NCBI RefSeq assembly: GCF_023515995.1
Contig: NZ_CP097320.1
Coordinates: 4,650,001-4,714,000, forward strand
DNA: 64,000 nt
From: Candidatus Mycobacterium methanotrophicum
GTDB lineage: Bacteria > Actinomycetota > Actinomycetes > Mycobacteriales > Mycobacteriaceae
Direction of reading: 5' to 3'
The notes under the pieces were generated by a model. That model saw only the letters and a program-made list of their open reading frames with translations, had not been told where the DNA came from and made no database searches. How positions within the stretch are numbered: the first letter of the stretch is position 1; every line of letters begins with the position of its first letter. Below, one piece after another: positions 42,274 to 51,082 of this stretch. The position numbers and the translations under genes are program-made.

Positions 42274-45204
42274 CTAGACGACGAGGTTGACCAGGCGTCC
42301 GGCGACCACGATCACCTTCTTCGGGGTGGCCCCCGCCAGGGATGTCCGGACTTTCTCGTCGGCCAGCGCAGCGGCTTCCACCGCGTCGGCGTCGGAGTTG
42401 GCGGGCAGCGTGATGCGGCCGCGCACTTTGCCATTGACCTGCACGGGATACTCGACGGTGTCCTCGACCACGTAGTCCGGGTCGGCCGCCGGGAACGGCC
42501 CGTGCGCAAGTGAGCTCGGGTGACCCAGCCGCTGCCACAGCTCCTCGGCCAGGTGCGGCGCCAGCGGCGCCAGCATCAGCACCAACGGCTCTACCGCTGC
42601 GCGGGGCACCGCATCGCGGTGCTGCTTGGTGAGGTGATTGGTGTACTCGATCAGTTTGGCTACCGCGGTGTTATTACGCAGTGCCGCATAGTCTTCCGAA
42701 ACACCGGCGATGGTGCGGTGCAGCTGCCGCAGCGTGTCGGTGTCGAGATCCGCGTCGTCGGTCACCCGGATCTCGCCGGTCTGCTCGTCAACCACCAGCC
42801 GCCACACCCGCTGCAGGAAGCGGTGCGCCCCGACGACATCCTTGGTGGCCCACGGGCGGGAGGCTTCCAACGGACCCATCGACATCTCGTACACCCGCAA
42901 TGTGTCGGCGCCGTACTCGTCGCACATCTCGTCGGGCGACACCGAATTCTTCAGGCTCTTACCGATTTTTCCGAATTCCTGGAAGACTTCGATCTCCCCG
43001 GCGGGCCCGGGATGGACGAATCTGCCGTCGCGTTCGACCACCTCGGCGGCCGGCACGTAGGCCCCCCGAACGTCGGTGTAGGCGAACGCTTGGATGTAGC
43101 CCTGGTTGACCAGCCGTCGGTACGGTTCGCGGGAGCTGACGTGACCCAGGTCGTAGAGCACCTTGTGCCAGAACCGCGCATACAGCAGGTGCAGCACCGC
43201 GTGCTCGGCGCCTCCGACATACAGGTCGACGCCGCCCGGATCGCCGGGGCCATGCTCGGCCGGCCTCGGACCCATCCAGTAGGCCTCATTCTCCTTGGCG
43301 CAGAAGCATTCCGAGTTGTGCGGGTCGGTGTAGCGCAGCTCGTACCAGGAGCTGCCGGCCCACTGCGGCATCACGTTCGTGTCGCGGGTGTAGGGCTTCA
43401 GCCCGTCACCGAGGTCCAGTTCCACGTGCATCCAGCCGGTCGCTTTGGCCAGCGGCGGCTCGGGAACGCTGTCGGCGTCGTCCGGATCGAACAGCACCGG
43501 CGAGTGGTCCGGGACGTCGGGCAGTTCGACGGGCAGCGCGGCCTCGTCCAGCGCGTGCGCACGACCGTCGCTGTCGTAGACGATCGGGAAGGGTTCGCCC
43601 CAATAACGCTGCCGCGCGAAAAGCCAATCGCGCAGCTTGTATTCGATACGCGCCCGGCCCCGACCATCGGCCTCCAACCGCGCGGTGACGGCTTCCTTGG
43701 CCACCGCCACGTCCATTCCGTTCAGGTAGCCAGAGTTCACCAACATCCCGTCGCCGGTATAGGCGGCCACCGAAATATCCCCGCCGGCAATGACTTCGAC
43801 GATCGGCAAGCCGAACTCGTGGGCGAACTCCCAGTCGCGCTGGTCGTGACCGGGAACCGCCATGATCGCCCCGGTGCCGTATCCGGCCAGCACGTAGTCC
43901 GCGATGAACATGGGCACCTGCTCGCCATTGGCCGGGTTGACCGCATAACTGCCCAGGAACACCCCGGTTTTGGTTTTGTTCTCTTGGCGCTCCAGATCGG
44001 ACTTCGCCGCGATCGTCCGCCGGTAGGCGGCGACGGCATCAGCTGGTGTGGCGCCGCCGAAGGTCCAATGCGGATCTACCCCGGCCGGCCAGTCGACCGC
44101 GACCAACCGGTCGACCAGGTCGTGCTCGGGGGCGAGCACCAAATACGTGGCGCCGAAGAGGGTGTCCGGCCGGGTCGTGAACACCTCCAAGTCCACCGTC
44201 TCGCCGTCGGCGGTGGGCGCCGAGAACAGCGCGGCGGCGCCGGTCGAGCGGCCGATCCAGTTGCGCTGCATGGTTTTGACCTTGTCCGGCCAGTCCAGCA
44301 GGTCGAGGTCGTCGAGCAACCGGTCGGCGTAGGCGGTTATCCGCATCATCCACTGCCGCAACCGCTTCCGGAACACCGGAAAGTTGCCGCGGTCGCTTCG
44401 GCAGTCCGCGGTGACCTCTTCGTTGGCCAGCACGGTGCCCAGTCCCGGACACCAGTTGACCATCGAATCCGCTCGGTAGACCAAGCGGTGGGCATCGATC
44501 ACTTCGGCGCGCTGGGGCGCCGACAGCGTCGCCCAATCCCGGCCGTCACCCAATTGCCTCGCGCCGGAGTCGAATTCGGCAACCAGATCGGCGATCGGTC
44601 GGGCTTTGTTGGCGGCGGTATCAAACCACGCGTTGTAGATCTGCAGGAAGATCCACTGTGTCCACTTGTAGAACTCGACGTCGGTGGTGGAAAAGCTTCG
44701 CCGGTTGTCGTGGCCGAAGCCCAGCCGGCCCAACTGCCGGCGGAAGTTGGCGATGTTGGCCTCGGTCCGGATGCGCGGGTGGGTTCCGGTCTGCACCGCG
44801 TACTGCTCGGCGGGCAGCCCGAACGCGTCAAAGCCCAATGCGTGCAGCACATTACGGCCGCTCATCCGGAAGTAGCGGGCATAGACGTCGGTGGCGATGT
44901 AGCCCAGCGGGTGGCCGACGTGCAGCCCTTCTCCCGACGGGTAGGGGAACATGTCCTGGACGAACAACTTATCCGCCGGCACGGCTGTGGGGGCGCCTCC
45001 CGCTTGCGGGGGACCGTCCGCCGGTGCGAGCGACCCGACCGGGTTGGCCACGTTGAAGGTCCCCATCCGATTCCAGGTGCCCTGCCAGGTCGCTTCGATG
45101 CGGCCGGCCAGCTCCGCGGTGTATCGGTACCGCGGCGCATCGGCGTCGGCCTGGACGGCTGGGTGTGGCCCTGTCGCGGCTGTTGGGGAGTCGGTCACGT
45201 CCAA
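42274..45204 (-). CDS. leuS: Leucyl-tRNA synthetase
   Basis: 976 residues. The class I HIGH motif is HVGH (YPSGEGLHVGHPLGYIATDV), the KMSKS-like loop is KIGKSLKNS, the CP1 editing domain holds TTRPDTLFGATYLVLAPEHD and DWLFARQRYWGEPFPIVYDS precedes the WHP-type region. The N-terminal stretch GPPQAGGAPTAV is encoded by a small GC-rich repeat also seen in mviN. Charging of tRNA-Leu is essential; editing removes mischarged residues. It is transcribed alone, divergent from the mtc28-like gene. Confidence 0.97.
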   Translation of the reverse strand: MDVTDSPTAATGPHPAVQADADAPRYRYTAELAGRIEATWQGTWNRMGTFNVANPVGSLAPADGPPQAGGAPTAVPADKLFVQDMFPYPSGEGLHVGHPLGYIATDVYARYFRMSGRNVLHALGFDAFGLPAEQYAVQTGTHPRIRTEANIANFRRQLGRLGFGHDNRRSFSTTDVEFYKWTQWIFLQIYNAWFDTAANKARPIADLVAEFDSGARQLGDGRDWATLSAPQRAEVIDAHRLVYRADSMVNWCPGLGTVLANEEVTADCRSDRGNFPVFRKRLRQWMMRITAYADRLLDDLDLLDWPDKVKTMQRNWIGRSTGAAALFSAPTADGETVDLEVFTTRPDTLFGATYLVLAPEHDLVDRLVAVDWPAGVDPHWTFGGATPADAVAAYRRTIAAKSDLERQENKTKTGVFLGSYAVNPANGEQVPMFIADYVLAGYGTGAIMAVPGHDQRDWEFAHEFGLPIVEVIAGGDISVAAYTGDGMLVNSGYLNGMDVAVAKEAVTARLEADGRGRARIEYKLRDWLFARQRYWGEPFPIVYDSDGRAHALDEAALPVELPDVPDHSPVLFDPDDADSVPEPPLAKATGWMHVELDLGDGLKPYTRDTNVMPQWAGSSWYELRYTDPHNSECFCAKENEAYWMGPRPAEHGPGDPGGVDLYVGGAEHAVLHLLYARFWHKVLYDLGHVSSREPYRRLVNQGYIQAFAYTDVRGAYVPAAEVVERDGRFVHPGPAGEIEVFQEFGKIGKSLKNSVSPDEMCDEYGADTLRVYEMSMGPLEASRPWATKDVVGAHRFLQRVWRLVVDEQTGEIRVTDDADLDTDTLRQLHRTIAGVSEDYAALRNNTAVAKLIEYTNHLTKQHRDAVPRAAVEPLVLMLAPLAPHLAEELWQRLGHPSSLAHGPFPAADPDYVVEDTVEYPVQVNGKVRGRITLPANSDADAVEAAALADEKVRTSLAGATPKKVIVVAGRLVNLVV
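44987..45014. repeat. Small GC-rich palindromic repeat inside leuS
   Basis: The sequence GGGGGCGCCTCCCGCTTGCG followed by GGGGAC (from 44989) forms a hairpin (CCCGC-TTG-CGGGG type). A near copy is at 55792-55818 in mviN. In both genes it adds a few residues without breaking the frame. Confidence 0.6.
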
Positions 45205-45400
45205 CAGGTTATAAGGGCGCGCGCGCCGGCCCGCCGCCCACGGGTTTGTCTCGGTTGCGTTGCGGACCGATCAGGGCTTTATCCCAGGTGTATTCCGGGT
45301 CGGTTCCGATCCGCTTTACAGCTGGTAGGCCCTACTTCGGCGTGGATACAGTCCGACTCAATGCTTCGCCGGAGAAGCGACGAGGGAAGGACCGACTCTG

Positions 45401-46282
45401 ATGATGCGGATTGCCCGTAGCTGGCGGGTAGCTGTCGCGGGTCTAGCCGTCGCCGTCGTCGGTGTGCTGGGCTTGGCCTGCCCCACCGCGTCGGCAGACC
45501 CGGTGTTTCCGCCCCGGCCCGACCCCGTTCCGATCCCCGCGGCGCCGGTGACGCCGCAGGCCCTGACCGGCTCGCCGGGGGCTGTCGGCTACCCCCTGCC
45601 GGGTACGGCGGTCGCTGCCCCCGCGGCGCCGTCCCCGGCCTTGGCCGCGCCCGCCCCGGCAGTCCCCCCACCGGCGCCGATGCTGGTGCCGGCCCAGTCC
45701 GGGACGCTGCGGGACTACTTCGCCGCCAAGAACGTCAAGATGGAGCCGCAAAAGGCGCAGAACTTCTCCGCGCTCGACGTCACTTTGCCGATGCCGCCGG
45801 GATGGACGCAGGTGCCCGACCCCAACGTCCCCGACGCCTTCGTGGTGACCGCGAACCGTCGCAGCGCCAGCCTGTACACCTCCAATGCCCAGCTGGTGGT
45901 GTACCGGCTCGTCGGCGACTTCGATCCGAAGGACGCCATCACTCACGGTTATCTCGACAGCGAGCAGCTGCCCGCCTGGCGAACCACCAATGCCTCGCTG
46001 GCCGATTTCAACGGCTCGCCCTCGTCGATCATCGAGGGCACCTACCGCGAAAACGAGATGACACTCAACACCTCGCGGCGTCACGTCATCGTGGCCTCCG
46101 GACCGGATCAATACCTGGTGTCGCTGGCAGTAACGACCGATGCCGCCGCCGCAGTCGGGGAGGCGCCGGCCACCGACGCCATCGTCAACGGGTTCCGGGT
46201 CGGCCCGCCCGGATCCAACCCGCCCGCCGCGGCGCCGGGGGCCGTCGCCGCACCCCCGTCGGCGGCACCGCTCGCGCACTAG
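45401..46282 (+). CDS. mtc28: Secreted proline-rich antigen, MTC28-like (LpqN/LpqT domain)
   Basis: 293 residues. A signal peptide (RSWRVAVAGLAVAVVGVLGL, cleavage after TASA) is followed by a Pro/Ala-rich segment (VTPQALTGSPGAVGYPLPGT) and an LpqN-type domain: LPMPPGWTQVPDPNVPDAFV, LVVYRLVGDFDPKDAITHGY, ANRRSASLYTSNAQL. It corresponds to Rv0040c, a secreted T-cell antigen. There is no lipobox cysteine at the cleavage site, so it is secreted rather than lipid-anchored. ATG 45401 and 45404 are both possible starts, after GGAAGGACC. Confidence 0.9.
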   Translation: MMRIARSWRVAVAGLAVAVVGVLGLACPTASADPVFPPRPDPVPIPAAPVTPQALTGSPGAVGYPLPGTAVAAPAAPSPALAAPAPAVPPPAPMLVPAQSGTLRDYFAAKNVKMEPQKAQNFSALDVTLPMPPGWTQVPDPNVPDAFVVTANRRSASLYTSNAQLVVYRLVGDFDPKDAITHGYLDSEQLPAWRTTNASLADFNGSPSSIIEGTYRENEMTLNTSRRHVIVASGPDQYLVSLAVTTDAAAAVGEAPATDAIVNGFRVGPPGSNPPAAAPGAVAAPPSAAPLAH

Positions 46283-46309
46283 ACAGCCGGCACGACGGCG
46301 GGCCGGGCC

Positions 46310-46485
46310 GCGCGGTGGCGCTGGCGGCGCCGGGGGATGCAGCACCACCGGTCGTCGGTGTGTGCATCGCGGGCGCCGTCGGCACTGTGGCCGTCGGTGC
46401 TTGGCAGAGCGCGCGCTACCCACTGCGTCGCGAAGCCGCCGGCTGCCGCGGCGCCTGCGCGACCTGCACGCTCAATTGCGGCTGA
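46310..46485 (+). pseudogene. Remnant of a small membrane protein (Rv0039c-like), N-terminus lost
   Basis: In the frame ending TGA 46485, GRAVALAAPGDAAPPVVGVC, IAGAVGTVAVGAWQSARYPL and CRGACATCTLNCG match the last third of the Rv0039c membrane protein (about 115 residues in H37Rv), including the Cys-rich tail. No start or first helices remain, and the mtc28-like stop is directly upstream. The last 14 bases overlap the convergent UPF0301 gene. Confidence 0.6.
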
Positions 46486-47077
46486 TCTCGATCGGATGGG
46501 TGGCCAGCAGCGAAAGCGGCAGCGGCTGGCGCCGCAGCACCCGCCCCCACAGATCCACCCGTGGCTGGACCAGAACGTCAGACGGCAACGCCGACAACAC
46601 AATCCAGTCGCCGCGCTCGATCTCGCCGTCGAGCTGACCGATCGTCCAGCCGGCGTATCCCGCGTATATCCGGACGCCCTCCACCAACGGGGCGACCGAA
46701 TCGGGGTCGGCGTCCAAGTCGACCATCGCTATCCGGCCCGCCACGTGCCGCAACCCGGGCACGCCATCCGGTTCGGCGCCGACCCGCAGCACCGACAGGC
46801 ACAGCGCTGCGTCACGCTTGACCGGTCCGCCGATGAACATCGTCTTCGGTTTCGCCGCCAGCGTGGCCCACTGCGGCAACACGTTGTACACCGCGGTCTC
46901 ACTGGGGCGATTGAGCACCACGCCCAGCGTGCCCCCGTCGTTGTGCTCGACGATGTAGATCACGCTGCGGCGGAACGTCGGTTCGAGCAAACCCGTGTTA
47001 GCCACAAGCAAGGTGCCCGCCCGCACACGATGCGCGGCGGGGGCAATGAAGTCCTCCGGGTCTTCCGGTTGCGCCAC
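46472..47077 (-). CDS. UPF0301/AlgH-family protein (Rv0038-like)
   Basis: 201 residues. VRAGTLLVANTGLLEPTFRR, SVIYIVEHNDGGTLGVVLNR, LCLSVLRVGA and RIYAGYAGWTIGQLDGEIER are typical of the AlgH/YqgE (DUF179) family. The protein is cytosolic, of unsettled function, and conserved in most actinobacteria. It looks complete. Confidence 0.92.
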   Translation of the reverse strand: MAQPEDPEDFIAPAAHRVRAGTLLVANTGLLEPTFRRSVIYIVEHNDGGTLGVVLNRPSETAVYNVLPQWATLAAKPKTMFIGGPVKRDAALCLSVLRVGAEPDGVPGLRHVAGRIAMVDLDADPDSVAPLVEGVRIYAGYAGWTIGQLDGEIERGDWIVLSALPSDVLVQPRVDLWGRVLRRQPLPLSLLATHPIEISRN

Positions 47078-47174
47078 GACTCCATCATCGCATCCGCGCC
47101 GGCCGCTGTCGTGAACAATCAGGGCGCTAGACAGATATTTGTAGTGTTGTTAACAGGGGCCTGATGCCGGGGCT

Positions 47175-48500
47175 GTGCCGTTTCCGAGAGCCGGGCCCCG
47201 TCACGGGGAAGTAGGTTCGGTGGCTCACAGGCGTGCACCTGTCGCTATCTGGCGCTCGGTGCGCGGCTTGCCCGACTTCTGGCGACTGTTGGAGTTGCGC
47301 ACCGCAAGCCAGTTCGGCGACGGCCTCTTCCAGGCTGGCCTGGCCGGTGCGCTGCTGTTCAATTCCGAGCGGGCTGCCCGCCCGATGGCGATCGCCGGTG
47401 CTTTCGCGGTGCTGTTTTTGCCGTACTCGCTGCTGGGCCCGTTCGCCGGCGCGCTGATGGACCGCTGGGACCGTCGGCTGGTATTGGTCGGCGCCAGCCT
47501 GGCCCGGGTGATGGCGGTGGCCTCGGCGGGAATCTGCCTGGCCATCGGTGCCGCCAACCTGGTGGTGCTGTGCGGCGCGCTGGTGGTCAACGGCCTGGCC
47601 CGGTTCGTGTCCTGCGGATTGTCCGCCGCCCTGCCGGATGTGGTGCCCCCCGGCCAGGTCGTCGCGATGAACTCGATCGCGTCGGCGACCGGTGCGATCG
47701 CCGCGTTCGTCGGCGCCAACTTCATGCTGGTGCCCCGCCTGCTCGTCGGTTCCGGCGACACTGGGGCGGCGTCGATCATCTTGCTGGTAAGCGTCCCGAT
47801 GGTGGTCGCACTGGTGCTGTCGCTGCGGTTTGGCGCCCGCGTGCTCGGTCCTGACGACACTCAGCGGGCGGTCCACGGATCGGTCGTCTACGCGGTGATC
47901 AACGGCTGGCTGCACGGCATCCGCACCGTGCGGCAGCGTGCCACGGTGGCCGCTACCTTTTCCGGGTTGGCGGCGCACCGGATGGTGTTCGGCGTCAATA
48001 CCCTGGTGGTGCTGCTGGCGGTGCGCAGCGGTGGCGCCGCGTCGGTCGGCGCGATGGCGGGTGCGATGTTGTTCCTGGTCGCCACCGGGACGGGGTCCTT
48101 TCTGGCCAATGTGGTGACCCCGCCCGCAGTACGCCGGTGGGGCCGATACGCCACCGCGAACGGGGCATTGGCGATCGCCGCGACGATCCAGCTCGGCGGG
48201 GCCGGTCTGCAGCTGGCGGTGATGGCGGCGTGTGGGTTCTTCCTGGGGGCTGCGGGTCAGGTACTCAAGCTTTGCGCCGATACGGCGATCCAGGTCGACG
48301 TGGACGACGCTCTGCGCGCTCATGTATTCGCCGTACAGGATTCGTTGTTTTGGGTCGCGTTCATCGGCGCAATCACCGCCGCCGCCACCGTTATTCCGCA
48401 TAACGGCCACTCCCCTGCGCTCATACTGGCGGGCACCGGGCTCTACCTGTGCGGGCTGGCGGTCCACAGCATCGTCGGGCGCCGCCGCCAGCCGGCTTAA
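47175..48500 (+). CDS. Major facilitator superfamily transporter (Rv0037c-like)
   Basis: 441 residues from GTG 47175; GTG 47220 (VAHRRAPVAIWRSVRGLPDF) is a possible later start. Twelve membrane helices are seen, with LPYSLLGPFAGALMDRWDRR matching the conserved loop between helices 2 and 3 of MFS drug and metabolite exporters. The substrate is unknown. It is followed after 10 bases by the Rv0036c-like remnant, so they were an operon. Confidence 0.88.
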   Translation: MPFPRAGPRHGEVGSVAHRRAPVAIWRSVRGLPDFWRLLELRTASQFGDGLFQAGLAGALLFNSERAARPMAIAGAFAVLFLPYSLLGPFAGALMDRWDRRLVLVGASLARVMAVASAGICLAIGAANLVVLCGALVVNGLARFVSCGLSAALPDVVPPGQVVAMNSIASATGAIAAFVGANFMLVPRLLVGSGDTGAASIILLVSVPMVVALVLSLRFGARVLGPDDTQRAVHGSVVYAVINGWLHGIRTVRQRATVAATFSGLAAHRMVFGVNTLVVLLAVRSGGAASVGAMAGAMLFLVATGTGSFLANVVTPPAVRRWGRYATANGALAIAATIQLGGAGLQLAVMAACGFFLGAAGQVLKLCADTAIQVDVDDALRAHVFAVQDSLFWVAFIGAITAAATVIPHNGHSPALILAGTGLYLCGLAVHSIVGRRRQPA

Positions 48501-48510
48501 GGTACACAGG

Positions 48511-48840
48511 ATGGCTGGCCTGCAACAGATCGTCGCCGACTTGCGCGCCGAAAGCGATGAGCTCGAGGCGCTGGTTGCGCCGCTGCCTGCGGATCGCTGG
48601 GCGGCATCGACGCCTGCCACGGGTTGGACCATCGCGCATCAGATCGGACATCTGCTGTGGACCGACCGCGTCGCGCTGAGGGCGGTCACCGACGAGCCGG
48701 CCTTCGCCGGGCTGCCGGAAATGGCCGCGGCCGACCCGGTCGGCTTCGTCGACGCGGGCGCCGACGCCCTGGGCGTCACGCGGTTACCGACGGCCCGGCT
48801 GCGTTCCGTCGCCCATATCGGCGTGCGCCGGCCCGCCGGG
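48511..48840 (+). pseudogene. DinB/mycothiol-maleylpyruvate isomerase-like gene (Rv0036c-like), deleted and truncated
   Basis: From ATG 48511 the frame reads MAGLQQIVADLRAESDELEA, PLPADRWAASTPATGWTIAH and QIGHLLWTDRVALRAVTDEP, the N-terminal helical bundle with the metal-binding His of the family. About residue 88 it jumps to ALGVTRLPTARLRSVAHIGV, which in H37Rv lies some 80 residues later, and soon after (about 48840) homology ends altogether. The original is about 257 residues. This is an inactive remnant at the site where gene order switches to the other side of oriC. Confidence 0.8.
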
Positions 48841-48925
48841 CGTCGGTCGCTCATGACACGTCGAACGTGGACTTGTTGCACGTTTTTTCGCGATTTGCGT
48901 ACATCTTCTCCACGCTCGGCGATCG

Positions 48926-49480
48926 CTACAGCGTCGCAGCCGCATCGGCGGTGCCGTCGCCGTCGATGTCGGTCAGCTTGACGTCCCACCGTCCGTCGCC
49001 ATCGGTATCGACGTAGCCCGTCACGCCGTTGTCGTCGGCGACGATTGCCCGGTCCGCCAAGCCGTTTCCGTCGCTGTCAAGCAGCCGGTCGTCGACCTGG
49101 CCGTCGCCGTCGAAGTCCACCAGCGGTCGGCTGGTGTGCTCGACGCCGTCGAGGCCTAGCCAGCGGAGTTGCCCAACGGCGGCGTTGCCCTGCGCCGGCT
49201 GGCCGGCGCGCGGCGGATTCGCGGCCACCGCCCAGGTCCCGGACCCGTCGTCGGTGAAGTAGCGTGCCGCGCTGCCGTCAAGGCCCCCTTTGTCGAGATC
49301 GAGGACGGCATGGTCGGCCAGGCCGTCGCCGTCAAAATCGGCTAACGCGTCATCGGCCAAGCCGTCGCCGTCGAAATCCAGACTGACCGCATCCAGCCGG
49401 CCGTCACCGTCGAGGTCGATGTCCGCGCCGCGGTCCCAGATCGTCGCCGTGCCGTCGCCGTCGCCCAAGCAGTACTCCAT
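48926..49480 (-). CDS. Repetitive DxDGDG-rich protein (Rv3906c-like)
   Basis: 184 residues, strongly acidic. At least eight repeats of the form DxDGDGxxD (DLDGDGRLDAV, DFDGDGLADDAL, DTDGDGRWDVKL, DIDGDGTADAA) resemble calcium-binding loops of dockerin/thrombospondin type 3 repeats. A central WAVAANPPRAGQPAQ segment breaks the series. No signal peptide is visible, so it may be cytosolic or leave by another route. The function is unknown; it is convergent with the Rv0036c-like remnant and next to pcnA. Confidence 0.85.
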   Translation of the reverse strand: MEYCLGDGDGTATIWDRGADIDLDGDGRLDAVSLDFDGDGLADDALADFDGDGLADHAVLDLDKGGLDGSAARYFTDDGSGTWAVAANPPRAGQPAQGNAAVGQLRWLGLDGVEHTSRPLVDFDGDGQVDDRLLDSDGNGLADRAIVADDNGVTGYVDTDGDGRWDVKLTDIDGDGTADAAATL

Positions 49481-49504
49481 GCCGAATCCGACGCCGCCGG
49501 GCCG

Positions 49505-50947
49505 CTACTGGTTCCCGCGGGAGCGCCACCACGTCATCAGCTCGGCCGTCGCCTCGTCGCGGGTCAGCGGGCCACGGTCCAACCGCAATTCTTTGAGATA
49601 GTTCCATGCCTCGCCCACCTGCGGGCCCGGCGGGATGCCCAGCAATTCCATGATCTCGTTGCCGTCCAAATCTGGACGGACCCGCTGCAGATCCTCCTTG
49701 GCAGCCAGCTCTGCGATGCGCGCCTCCAGGCTGTCGTAGTTGGCCTGCAGCCGGGCGGCTCGCCCTCGGTTACGGGTGGTGCAGTCGGCGCGCACCAACT
49801 TGTGCAGCCGAGGCAACAGGCGCCCTGCGTCGGTGACATAGCGACGCACCGCCGAGTCGGTCCACCGGCCCTCGCCGTACCCGTGGAATCGCAGATGCAG
49901 GTACACCAACTGCGATACGTCGTCGACCATTTGTTTGGAATATTTCAAGGCCCGCAATCGCTTTCGGGCCATCTTGGCGCCGGCCACTTCGTGGTGGTGG
50001 AAGCTGACGCCGCCGTCGGGCTCGTGCCGGCGGGTGTCCGGCTTGCCGATGTCGTGTAGCAGCGCCGCCCAGCGCAACACCAAGTCAGGGCCGCCGTCTT
50101 CCAGCGCGATGGCTTGGCGTAGCACAGTCAGCGAATGCTGGTAGACATCCTTGTGCTGGTGGTGCTCGTCGATCGCCATCTGCATGCCGCCGACCTCGGG
50201 CAGCACGACATCGCCCATCCCGGTCTGCACCATCAGCTCGATGCCGACCACCGGGTCGTCGCCCAGCAGCAGCTTGTCCAGTTCGGCGGCCACCCGCTCG
50301 GCGGTGATCCGGGCCAACTCCGGCGCCATCTCCTCCATCGCCGAGCGCACCCGCGGTGCGACGGTGAAACCCAGTTGCGAGACGAACCTCGCGGCGCGCA
50401 GCATGCGCAGCGGATCATCGCCAAACGACTCCGACGGGGTCGCCGGAGTATCCAGCACGCCGGCGCGCAGCGCGGCCAAACCGCTTAGCGGATCGATGAA
50501 TTCACCGGGTCCGGCTGCCGTGACGCGCACCGCCATCGCGTTCACGGTGAAGTCACGGCGCACCAGATCGTCGTCGAGCGAGTCGCCGAAACACACTTCC
50601 GGGTTGCGCGACACCCGGTCGTAGCGGTCGGCCCGGAAGGTGGTGATCTCCAGCCGATGTTCAGCCTTGCCCACCCCGACGGTGCCGAACTCGATACCGG
50701 TGTCCCACAACCCGTCTGCCCAGGGCCGCAGTAACTTCTGCACCTGCTCGGGCCAGGCGTTGGTGGTGAAGTCCAGATCGGGGCTCAGCCGGCCCGTCAG
50801 CGCGTCCCGCACCGACCCGCCCACCAGATACAGCTCGTGTCCAGCGGCGGCGAACAACGAACCGAGTTCGCCCAGCAGATCGGCATGCCTGTTCAAGGCA
50901 ACCGCGGCGGCGGTCAGCAGATCGGCATCCTGGGTGGCTTTCGGCAC
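49505..50947 (-). CDS. pcnA: CCA-adding/poly(A) polymerase-family tRNA nucleotidyltransferase
   Basis: 480 residues from GTG 50947 (VPKATQDADLLTAAAVALNR), the same length as in M. tuberculosis. The class II nucleotidyltransferase head has GGSVRDALTGR and DLDF (catalytic Asp pair), then RRDFTVNAMAV and DPLRMLRAARF. An HD domain follows (WAALLHDIGKPDTR). It adds or repairs the CCA end of tRNA, possibly with polyadenylating activity. It is divergent from mutT4. Confidence 0.95.
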   Translation of the reverse strand: MPKATQDADLLTAAAVALNRHADLLGELGSLFAAAGHELYLVGGSVRDALTGRLSPDLDFTTNAWPEQVQKLLRPWADGLWDTGIEFGTVGVGKAEHRLEITTFRADRYDRVSRNPEVCFGDSLDDDLVRRDFTVNAMAVRVTAAGPGEFIDPLSGLAALRAGVLDTPATPSESFGDDPLRMLRAARFVSQLGFTVAPRVRSAMEEMAPELARITAERVAAELDKLLLGDDPVVGIELMVQTGMGDVVLPEVGGMQMAIDEHHQHKDVYQHSLTVLRQAIALEDGGPDLVLRWAALLHDIGKPDTRRHEPDGGVSFHHHEVAGAKMARKRLRALKYSKQMVDDVSQLVYLHLRFHGYGEGRWTDSAVRRYVTDAGRLLPRLHKLVRADCTTRNRGRAARLQANYDSLEARIAELAAKEDLQRVRPDLDGNEIMELLGIPPGPQVGEAWNYLKELRLDRGPLTRDEATAELMTWWRSRGNQ

Positions 50948-51082
50948 GTTCGGAAAGCCTAGTCGGGTGACGATGCGGCCGCGTGCGGCCCGCTGAGAAG
51001 CCCGACAATCGGGCTGAGCGGCTAGCACATGACCGGCGAGTGCGCCGGGGAGCGTCTTCGCACGCCAGCTACTATCGCTTGG

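Noticed and set aside
42520..45420. A 966-codon open frame on the plus strand opposite leuS
   Set aside because: It mirrors the GC-rich codons of leuS and has no family features; leuS on the minus strand is clearly the gene.
47127..48632. A 501-codon minus-strand frame opposite the MFS gene
   Set aside because: The composition (Arg, Gln, His, Gly) is that of a shadow frame; the plus strand has a full transporter with twelve helices.
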